Source of the DNA: Gordionus sp. m RMFG-2023
Taxonomy: Eukaryota > Nematomorpha > Gordioida > Chordodea > Parachordodidae
Reading direction: 5' to 3'
DNA: 64,000 nt
NCBI RefSeq assembly: GCF_954871325.1
Contig: NC_088779.1
Span: 17,858,846 to 17,922,845 of the forward strand
Made by a program: the position numbers and the translations under genes. The notes under the pieces are model-generated. The model was not told the origin of the DNA and did no database searches. It saw nothing but the letters and a program-made list of their open reading frames with translations. Positions 10,003-19,582 of the stretch are shown one piece after another (position 1 is the first letter of the stretch; each line of letters opens with the position of its first letter).

Positions 10003-11110
10003 ATAAGTTTCATCGTTAGTGCTTCCAAAAGTTCGGCCAACTTCACGCTTAAATCGTGACGTCATAATTTTTATTTAGCTAATAACTTTTTTTTTATAAG
10101 GCAGTTAAGTAAATTAATTACGGAATTTAAATACACTAATTAAGCACTAAATAATGGCGAAAACCGGATGTTTAGTACTCCTATAGTTTTTGTTTTGGCA
10201 CGTCGCCATTATTTGTTTATTTTTATTTTTTTTGCTAATAACTTTTTATTCTTAAATTCGACTACAAAACCGATTAAAGCACTAATCACTACTAACGAAG
10301 CACTAAAAAATGATACAAGTTTCATCGTTAGTGCTTTCATAATTTTCTAGCCGAAATTTGACCTCTAAAAATTTCTTTAGCATTTTATAATTTTTTCATA
10401 TGACCGTTAACAAAATTAATAATGGAATCTGAATACACTAATTAAGCACTAAATAATGGCGAAAACCGGATGTTTAGTACTCCTATAGTTTTTGTTTTGG
10501 CACGTCGCCATTATTTGTTTATTTTTGTTTTTTTCGTGAATAACTTTTTATTCTTAAATTCGGCTAAGGAATTGATTGAAGCACTAACCTCTACTAACGA
10601 AGCACTAAAGAATGAAATAAGTTTCATCGTTAGTGCTTCCAAAAGTTCGGCCAACTTCACGCTTAAATCGTGACGTCATAATTTTTATTTAGCTAATAAC
10701 TTTTTTTTATAAGGCGGTTAAGTAAATTAATTACGGAATTTAAATACACTAATTAAGCACTAAATAATGGCGAAAACCGGATGTTTAGTACTCCTATAGT
10801 TTTTGTTTTGGCACGTCGCCATTATTTGTTTATTTTTATTTTTTTTGCTAATAACTTTTTATTCTTAAATTCGGCTACAAAACTGATTAAAGCACTAACC
10901 TCTACTAACGAAGCACTAAAGAATGATATAAGTTTCATCGTTAGTGCTTCCAATCGACTTTTAAGCGTGAAGTTGGCACAAATTTTTATTTTTGCTTATA
11001 ACTTTTTTTCCTTAAATTCGGCTACTATACGGATTGAAGCACTAACGAAGCACTAAAAAATGACATATGATTCATCGTTAGTGCTTCCAATCGTTCGGCC
11101 AACTTCACGG
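10003..11110. repeat. ~302/311-bp tandem array, right arm
   Basis: This mirrors the left array but is shorter: three full units, with repeated open segments at 10168-10350, 10470-10673 and 10781-11056. The left arm has extra units between 8350 and 8900. Confidence 0.8.
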
Positions 11111-11603
11111 AGCTAAATTGCTCTATTGAAAAAAATGAACTTAGATAAGGTACATATCATAAATATACTTTTTTATAAAAAAAAATACATATTCATAGTT
11201 AGCTAAAAAATTATATATTTTATGCTTTTTTTTTGATTTATTATTTTCATGAAATTGTATAAATATAAATTTTGGCCTTAACAAGTTAATACTAAAGAAA
11301 AATTTCCAAAATTTTGAAAAATTTGATTGATTTATAATTAAATAACTTTTATTTTATATATTTCGAGATATTTTATTTTCTTTTATTTTTTACATTTTCA
11401 AATTTATTTTTATTTTTCTAAAAATAAAATAATTTTATATAATTTTAGTTTAAAATTTTTTTCAATGCCTAATATTTTTTTACCTAAAACTGATAATGAT
11501 TATAATATTTTTAAAACGATATTAAAAACTCCAAAATATAAATCTATTCTAAATATACCGGCAAAATTAAAATTTAAAGTTTTTTCTTATTTTTATTTAG
11601 AAA

Positions 11604-12528
11604 ATGAGTCTTTATTTTGTAAAAAAAAAAAAACCCATTATTATCATATCCAATATTCAATCCATATTAAAAGTCCACCATAATGACAATAATCATCCCG
11701 GTGTCAACACAACAATTAAAAATATAGAATCCGTATATGCTTCAATTCCTCAAAAGATCGTTATAAAATATATCCAAAATTGTCCAATCTGCTCTATAAA
11801 AAAAAATCTTCCAAAGGCGCCAGTTGGAAAACCTTTAGTAAGCCATTCCGTCTGGGGGCGGGTGGAAATAGATTTAATTGATATGTCATCTACACCAGAT
11901 GGTATCTATAAATATATATTCCACCTTAAAGATCATTTGAGCAAGTTTACATGCGCTAGTGCTCTGCCGTCAAAAAAAGCGGAAGGAATTGTTGATATTT
12001 TAAGAAACTTATTTTATCAATTTGGGCCTCCAAAAATTGTGCAGAGTGACAATGGTAGGGAATTTAAGAGTAATTTATTATTTATAAATATCTAATTAAT
12101 TCTTATTCTTAGAGAACTTATTTACAGAGATGATAAATACGGAGTTTCCATCCATAATGATTATTCATTCCAGGCCTAGGCACCCTGAGACAAACGGGCT
12201 CATCGAAAGAGCAAATTCTACCTTGGAAACGCGCATATCTGCGTATATGCTGGAAACTAAAAAAACTGACTGGGCCCACCAGCTTCCCAAAATTGTTTCT
12301 AAAATAAATAACAATTATAGTAGAATCATTAAAAGCACACCTTACGAGGTATTTTACGCTCGTGATCATAACCAAGAAATAATCTCTAGTACAAATGAAA
12401 TGGATTTAACATCATGTTCTGATAATGGTATTGTTTTTTACATTGATTATCTCTTTCATATTCTAAAGATGAAGGATTCTCCAACACAAGGGCGGCCAAT
12501 AGTAAAAAATAATGTTATTTATTTTTAA
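11604..12528 (+). pseudogene. Integrase zinc-binding and core parts, right copy (fossil)
   Basis: An HHCC-type zinc-binding part (H...H...CPIC) precedes a DDE core with VEIDLIDM, VQSDNGREF and HPETNGLIERANS. In its family this enzyme cuts and joins element ends into target DNA. It is the same sequence as the left copy in mirror orientation. A minus-strand open frame at 12118-12375 is a shadow. Confidence 0.8.
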
Positions 12529-12559
12529 TTTTTTTTAAAAATTTAGTTTTTTTCGATTC

Positions 12560-13330
12560 TAACGAACCCTCGACATCAAATAATGGTATTAAAGATAAAT
12601 TTTAATGCATAAATTTAATAATTTTTAAAAATATAAGATATGTGGATGATTGATACACCTTATCAGTTGCCAGACCATACATCTTCCGAATCCGATAGTA
12701 CTTCTTCGATAATTGAAATTGGTGATATAAATATTATGTTTCCACTAATTATTTGTCTAAATTTTAGATGCTATAAAAGAGAAATATACTCATACGATTG
12801 ATGTGGAGGACTCGATCGATAGCAATGGTAAAAATTACTCAAATATTTGTTAATAAAATTAATTAGATTTAACCATTATTGATCACATTCCTGGCAATTC
12901 TCTGCTCCTTACCGAGCCTACAGAATTAGGTAAGCTATAATTATAATTTCATTAAATTTATTCTACATGAAATGTTAGATGTTAGACAATATAAAAATCT
13001 AAATACATATATTAAAGAAGAAGATTCAAATAGTAATAGCAGCGGTAAATTTACCAAAGTTTATATTTCTTAAATAATATTGTTTAGATTTAGCATATAT
13101 TGAACATGTTAGTGCAACTCGTCCAATCAAAGAGTATAACGTCATGGGTAAGATATAAAATAACAACATTTCCATTAATTATTTGTCCAAATTTTAGATA
13201 GCAAATGTTTATTTACTTGTGAATCAGAAGAGTCGGATTTAGATTTAACCATTATTGAGCCTTTTCATGCTCCTTTGCCTCAAGTTGAAGAAGATAAAAT
13301 AATAGGTAAGATATAAAAATGACATTTATC
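12560..13330 (+). other. Series of short GT-AG bounded exon-like modules
   Basis: Roughly five short stretches are each preceded by TTAG and followed by GTAAG or GTAAA, with gaps of about 50-70 nt. Several share an acidic pattern around DL-T/A-I-I-E/D, and the gaps share GTAAGATATAAAA starts. They resemble repeated micro-exons with tiny introns, lying between the integrase core and the C-terminal part of the fossil. Whether they were ever spliced cannot be told from sequence alone. Confidence 0.5.
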
Positions 13331-13392
13331 ATATAATTATTAGATGTTAAAAATATTGTATTCTAATACATTTCCTTTTAATTTATTCACAA

Positions 13393-13507
13393 AAATCCAA
13401 AGTAGGACTGGGGTTAGTCGAACCGATTTTTACAAAATTGGCTATAGCTCCTGGTTTTTTATAGATAATATAAAAAATAATATATGATTAGATACCTAAA
13501 ACTATAT
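13393..13507. repeat. Dispersed ~110-bp block, right-arm copy
   Basis: This is the mirror of 1322-1436. It begins near ACTGGGGTTAGTCGAACCG and ends near ACCTAAAACTATA, just inside foldback element X. Confidence 0.7.
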
Positions 13508-13518
13508 GGTTCGGGTTT

Positions 13519-14653
13519 GGTTCGAATCCCTTGAGATAACAATTATAGAGAAACTTTTACAGAGAAAACAATTATAGAGAATGTCGTTTATAGAGAATTT
13601 TTTTATAGAGAATAATTTTATAGAGAATGATTTCACAGAGAATGTTTTTACAGAGAATGATTATATAGAGAATTTTTTATAAAAAATTTTATTTAAAGAA
13701 TATGATTATTTTATAAAAAGTAAATCTATATAATATATAACATTTTTGTGTAAATTTGTGAAATCATTATTTAGGCTCTGCATACATAGGGGAAAAAAAA
13801 TTACAGTTTTTATTATAATATTAAATATTATAATTACCTTATATAAGAGAATAATTGGGTATTTTTTATTGTAAGAAAATTATTACAATCGGCACAGAAA
13901 ATTGTTTATCTTTATACAAAGTTTTTCAATTATTAGAAGCTAACTTAACTAGTTACAGTTACATTGCCAAAGTAACTTTTAACAAAACTATTCTTATCTT
14001 TAAAAATAAATTTCGCGAATTCCTCACAAATCATGTCAAAATTTTGTTCTACCATTAGGGGAAATGTGCCATAAATGACCATGTTTGAAGACTAGCCACC
14101 ACCCTTTAACATTTTATCTATTGGACCGATTTCTAATTCCTGTGAAATCAGATGTTTAAAATCCAAAAATCGCCCTTAGTAAATGATTTAAAATTGAGAG
14201 ATTCCGAATCCCCACGAATTCCGAAACCCCATACGACATATATATTATCCATAGGCATTTAGCATTATTCACACAAAAAATTAGAGCTTAAGTTTTATTT
14301 AATAGATATATAAAGGCGATGAATAATAATAGACAGATGAGTATTGTCTGGTCCTGTATTGACTGGCCACAATTCACACATTAATAGATTAACAATTTTT
14401 TATTAATCATATTCTTTAAATAAAATTTTTTATAAAAAATTCTCTATAAAATCCTTCTCTGTAAAAACATTCTCTGTAAAATCATTCTCTATAAAAAAAT
14501 TCTCTAACGACGTTCTCTATAATTGATTTCTCTGTAAAAGTTTCTCTGTAAAATACATTCTCTATAAATAAATTCTCTATTTTTGTTTTCTCTATAAAGG
14601 TTACTCTGTAAAATACATTCTATGTAATGGTTTCTCTGTAATGACGTGGAACC
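13519..14653. mobile_element. Foldback element X, right-arm copy
   Basis: This is the mirror of 176-1310. AGAGAA-type units lie at about 13545-13695 and TTCTCT-type units at about 14415-14640, ending ...TGACGTGGAACC. It separates the middle and C-terminal parts of the integrase element, so it inserted into that element before the palindrome formed. Confidence 0.65.
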
Positions 14654-14747
14654 AAGGAAAATTATATTTTTATTTAACGATTAGGGAAAGAGGGGATATT
14701 AAATAATTTTTTTTATTTATTTCACAGATAAGCCGTCACTTTTTTTA

Positions 14748-15480
14748 TTGTTTGCCGATGAGCAAAATTATGTGAACGCTGAATACATTGCTACTAAAAT
14801 AGCAAAGGTTTCAAACAAAGATTCGTGTTTTCAAATTGTCCATAATATTACTAGTAGTCCTTATTCAAAAAATGTTGGCAACAAAATTATATGGAAAAAT
14901 AGTTGTGCTACCAATAATATTGGGAATAGTATTTCTAATATTTTAAAAAGGGCCCCTTCTTTTATTTCATATTTAAATGATCGAGGGCGTCAAAACATAA
15001 TTTACTTTCAAATAATTGGAGAAAATAACCTAATCTTAGGTGATCACGTATTATTACCTATCCATAGGACAGATAGAACTAATATCTGTCCTAAAAATTT
15101 AGTAGGGAAAATATTAAAAATTGAAAAAAATAAAATATGGGTAGGTACGTGTGCTGGAAGAATTTCAACACCGTTTATTGCCTCTAGTCTGTATAAAACG
15201 ATAAAATTAAATGATTTTGAAGTTCCCGACAAAGGTATATCAATCATAGATAATTTAAGCTTTTTTTATTATAGTAACATACTCCTCAAATTAATTCATC
15301 TATATAAAATATATTAATTATTTATTTAAACTGCTAACAATATATAGGAGCCTCCCGGAGTGTTACAAACTATGGGAAAACGTCGTTATGTAATTGCAAA
15401 ATGGGTTGCATGAACAAAAGATGCGAATGTTACAAGAACAATCTTAAATGTTCAACTAAATGTCATGTATCATTAAATAA
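14748..15480 (+). pseudogene. C-terminal region and Cys-rich tail of the integrase element (fossil)
   Basis: The first part contains LILGDHVLLPIHRTDRTN and GKILKIEKNKIWVGT, a pattern found after the integrase core in KRBA2-like transposases. Near 15390-15480 a Cys-rich segment encodes CNCKMGC...RCECYKNNLKC and then KCH, like the CXC-type tail of those proteins. In relatives the tail probably binds zinc and DNA. The first 80 bp also form the outermost part of the palindrome arms; the remainder is single-copy in this window. Confidence 0.65.
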
Positions 15481-16049
15481 TTGTTGTAATAATTTATTTT
15501 TTAATTCCGATTTTTTTTAAAATATATATTCATGCGAAAATATTTATGATTTTTATCCTTTTTGAAAATTTATATTAATTAGTTTATTATATAACAAATA
15601 AAGAAAATAAAAACTAGACGGCAAAAATTGACAAAAAAAGTATATTATTTTATTTTAGAAATAAAAACAAATTTAATAGAAAAAAATATATTTCGAATAA
15701 GGGTTTGACTTATAAAAACAGGAGAAAGAAAATTAAGATTAAATTAAAAAAATTTCTTAATAAATAAAAATATATTTATAGTAGAATTAGGCGTATTTGA
15801 TACATAAAATTAGTCCTGACCCCCCCCCCCCCCCAATAATAGCATCTCCATCGCGAGGTATCGCTTGGCTTGTTGCCTATTCAATATTATATCTATAATA
15901 AGTTCAATAAGAAATTACTTAAAATATATGGGTCTGAACCACGAATCTGTGCTCGGGGATTTTTTTTAAAAAAAATGAGTTTTGATGAAATTACATTTAT
16001 ATGATAAAATAAATTATTAAAGATAAAAGGTGGTTAAAGGGAAAAATGA

Positions 16050-16400
16050 ATAGAGTTTAAGTTTATTTTTATTATATAAAAAAAAATAGCTAGATTTAAA
16101 AAAAAGTTGTTTTTTTTCGTTTTTCCAATTTTTTTTTGTTGTTTTTGTGAATATTTTTTTTCAAAAATTTTAGGAAAGTAATAAGAAAGAAAGAAAAATT
16201 AAAATATGGGTTATTGCTTAAGTCAGAGTTTAAGTTTAATTTTATTATATAAAAAAATAGCTAGATTTAAAAAAAAGTTGTTTTTTTTCGTTTTTTCAAT
16301 TTTTTTTTGTTGTTTTTGTGAATATTTTTTTCAAAAATTTTAGGAAAGTAATAAGAAAGAAAGAAAAATTAAAATATGAGTTATTGCTTAAGTCGGGTAT
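16050..16400. repeat. ~173-bp tandem duplication
   Basis: The segment starting GAGTTTAAGTTTAWTTTTAT and ending ...TTATTGCTTAAGTC occurs twice (about 16051-16223 and 16224-16396) with few differences. Fragments of the GGAAAGTAATAAGAAAGAAA part recur at 16772 and 16813. Confidence 0.8.
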
Positions 16401-16964
16401 ATTATTTTTTTTTAATGTTTTTTTTATGTTATTTTAAATAAATATAGTATTAATGGATCAATTCAATTTTATTCATTAAATTGAAATATAGTCTTAAAAT
16501 CTAAGCAATTTTAGGAAAATTAGCATAAAATCTTAAATTTTGTATTTATTAGGGGTAAAATATCCCCCATCTTTAAAGTTTAAGTGATTTTTTTAACCTT
16601 TGTCGAAATAAATTGAAATATATTATTGAAATTTATACAAAATAAAAATATCGAAATATAGTAATAAACGAGTCAATTTTATTCATTAAATTGAAATATT
16701 GTATTAAAATGTATACAGACAGATGATTATTAAATTCATAAGAAATTCTCCAAATATTAAAATAAAAAATTTTAGGAAAGTAATGAAAGAAAGAAAAGAA
16801 AGATCACTTAAAGTAATAAGAAAGAAAGAAAAGAAAGATTTTATTAAATTCTTAAGAAATTCTCTAAATATTAAAATTTTTATATAAAGCTAAAATATTT
16901 AATAAAAATTATAATTTTTAAAAAAAATATTCCGATATTTTTTTTAATTTAAAAAAAAGTTTCC

Positions 16965-17065
16965 AAAAAAAACGTGGGGATTCAAGATCTCGAATCCCCA
17001 CATTGGGATTCCGAATCCCACGAGATTCCATATCCCAATACGACATATACATATGTATTATAAAA
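16965..17065. repeat. Segment related to the palindrome arms
   Basis: GATTCCGAATCCC, a short spacer, CCCAATACGACATATA and repeated GGGATTC words resemble 14200-14260 (mirror 570-630), which reads GAGATTCCGAATCCCC...CCATACGACATATA. It is a dispersed repeat fragment of unknown type. Confidence 0.5.
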
Positions 17066-17753
17066 AAAAACAATTTAAACGAAATATATATTTTAAGGCT
17101 ATAATAACAATTTAAGTTAAATAAAAAAATCAATCAATCAACAATTTCCTAGAAATTAACCAAGTATCATGAAAAAACTTAAAGCACGATAGGGGATTTT
17201 TTTTTAAATGTATTTCATCAAATAAAAAGTCAAATTGGTCTAAAAAGTAACTACGATAAACTAGAGACTCCTTCCTATTTAATCGCTCAAAATTAAAATT
17301 GAAATTCTCAGAAAAAAAATCGTTAGATTCTCCGAATAAATTCTTAACGCTTAAAAAAATACTGAATGCTAAGATATTTTTTAATGTTCATATAAAATAC
17401 AAATTGCTCAGGTATAAATGAATCGTAAAAATATAAGAAACACTCAGAAAATGGACTTAGATTTTAAGATAAATATCTGTAAAATTCAGATAATTCTACT
17501 CTTATTCTGAGCGTTTCAGTTTGAGCGTAATAATATAAGCCTTATAATATCAATTTCATTTTTAAAATTATTGCCAAATTGGATCGAAGAAAGGGTTTAA
17601 TAATTTAGTATCGTCATCAAAAAATTGGTACATTTGTGGATATTAGGTACAGATTGTTAACATTTAATCTATTTTTGAATTTTACTTATTTGATTGTATA
17701 TTAACCACGTTGTTTTAATTTATATTTTTACGATTCGATTTTATAAATATCAG

Positions 17754-18110
17754 AGCCTGCAGGCCCAAAACCTGGTTTGAACTGTAAATCCAGCCGGGTC
17801 AAAAAATGATATGAATTAGCTGATTTAAAAAATTTTAAATTATAGCAATTGATCAGTTAAAAAAATGTTAGAAAATCATATAATGAAGAGTTTAATATTC
17901 CTTATTTTTAATTTTCCTATATAATAATTTGCAATACATCAAAATAAATTTCAAAAATTCCGGGTCTGGACAAAAAGATAAAATAACTCGGCTTGGGATA
18001 AAAAATACCGGCCGGTCTTAAAATTTTTCTTAAAATCTCTGGCCGGGTGAACATAAAAAAGAATTCCAATCCTGGCTAGGCCGAAAATTTCGATTTCTGC
18101 AGGTTTCTGA
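17754..18110. mobile_element. Possible hAT-type MITE
   Basis: The left end is CAGAGCCTGCAGGCC. The right end, on the minus strand, is CAGAAACCTGCAGAAATCG. The inside is rich in GGCCGGGT-type words unlike the surroundings. No 8-bp target duplication was seen, so the limits are tentative. Confidence 0.4.
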
Positions 18111-19463
18111 AAATTTTAAAAATTTTCTATAATAGGAAAAGATCATAAGATTAATGAAAAATGAAAGAAAAAGTTAATATTCCGTTGTAGAAGAAGGATC
18201 CAACAAAGAGAGAAAAAATAAATCAATTCAAATATTAAAAATAATTTTATACCATATTCATTTAAACATTATTTGTTAAGAAATAAGGTAAATACTCTGT
18301 TAAAAAACATTTATATGAACTAGACCATATTTGACCGGGTAAAATTAACTTACTTGATTAGTCAAATACAAATTTTGATTTTGGATAACTATTTTTATTG
18401 ATTAAAATATATTTATTAAATCTAAATTGAATTTGAATAGGATTGTTTAATCAAAAGCTCTGTCTCTATTCTTTAGACTTTATCTTTTTCTTCTTTTCAG
18501 GTCCTTTATAATATAATATAAAAAATAAATAAGGATTATATTTAGTGGCAAGGAAAATTAATTATTTCAATCTAATTATTTTCTTTATTTAGAATTTTGT
18601 ATGAATAAGTCTAGACTTTTATATAAACTAAGCGAAAGCGCGCTAGTGAACCCTAATAAAATTTTATAATAAGTCACTAAAAATATGATCTTAATTGGTA
18701 TTGAATAAATATTAACTATAAATTAATAGGTAAATTGGTAATATATGCAGTAGGACTTAATAAAACCCCTGGATTGATCCAACATAGTCTTAGGACTTAT
18801 TCGAATATAATTATGACTCGTGACTTCGTCGAATCTCATTTATATAAATAAATGTCCTAAGATTTAGACGAATCTCATCAAATCCAGTTAATATTTTCAA
18901 TGATTTATATTTGTTTTTAATGAACTATCTGGTACTTTCATTATTTGAAATATTTTGTAACAAAATATTTTCTCAAAACGATTGTGATTAATATGGGGTA
19001 ATGGAAATTCTCTTTTATTACAAAATATTTAAAATAAAATTAATAAAAATTCATTTTAAAAAACAATCACCTAAAATTTTGTTTAATATTGTTTAATAGG
19101 TATGTTATTTCCTATATTTTATTTTATTTATAATAATTCTTCAGAGCTCCTTAAATCATTATCGTCCAAGTCATTATAAATCTTACTTAGGTGCATTTTA
19201 TTTATTATTACAAGCCTTGTGATGTAGAGGGGTTTTATTTATATTTAAATAATATCAGACCAAGTCCAAGGTCATACATATATTTGACTAAGTTTTAAGT
19301 GGCAATCCTGGAATTATTCCACGAATCCTATCATTATGAACGTTAAAACGAAAATATGAAAATATATTTTATATTTGAAAATAATTACTATCCAATAAAT
19401 TATTTATAACAAAAAAACGAGCAGAAGTTAAGAGAAGATGATCAATCTAAATTTTATAAAATT

Positions 19464-19582
19464 TCAATAATAACTTTGACAAGAGCACATTTCACAATTA
19501 TTAGAGTCTTTTCGTCTTCCATGTGAGCAATATACACCGCAGGTGTCCAGAATTGGGCATATCATTTTAGTTTTCGGTGTAA
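19464..19582 (-). CDS. Antistasin-like gene, exon 4 (third repeat, stop)
   Basis: Acceptor TTACTTATTTAAG|TT opens 38 codons ending ...MCSCQSYY and TGA. The ICPILDTCGVYCSHGRRKDS segment with C-x2-C-x-C is a complete antistasin-type repeat. No AATAAA was seen close downstream on the minus strand. Confidence 0.8.

Larger units (their letters stand above)
10003..14828. repeat. Right arm of the large inverted repeat
   Basis: This pairs with 8350-1 and lacks the retroelement, so it preserves the empty target site near 11450. The last ~165 bp (10003-10167) match the left unit at 7573-7735 better (one substitution and one indel by eye) than the collinear 8186-8350 (about five substitutions). The arm end was therefore set by recombination within the array. 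Confidence 0.95.
11451..15490 (+). mobile_element. Integrase-bearing element, right copy (fossil)
   Basis: Parts in order: an N-terminal region (from about 11465), a retroviral-type integrase zinc-binding part and DDE core (11604-12528), a block of short exon-like modules (12560-13330), foldback element X inserted at 13519-14653, a C-terminal region (14748-15317) and a Cys-rich tail (about 15390-15480). The C-terminal part matches the pattern of KRBA2-like transposase proteins, so a Ginger/KRBA2-type origin fits best. A Gypsy-type origin is the alternative, since no LTRs were recognised. The element is broken, with several breaks, and decayed before the palindrome formed. Confidence 0.75.
15491..19463. 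other. Intergenic AT-rich DNA with short repeats
   Basis: No gene was recognised. It contains a 15-C run (15820-15834), a ~173-bp duplication (16050-16400), a segment shared with the palindrome arms (16965-17065) and a possible MITE (17754-18110). The minus-strand open frame at 16918-17133 overlaps these repeats and looks spurious. Confidence 0.6.

Noticed and set aside
7297-11056. Repeated open frames encoding MFSTPIVFVLARRHYLF... in both arms
   Set aside because: They follow the 300-bp repeat units exactly and run into repeat motifs. No start context, codon bias or domain is seen, so they are repeat-borne chance frames rather than a gene family.
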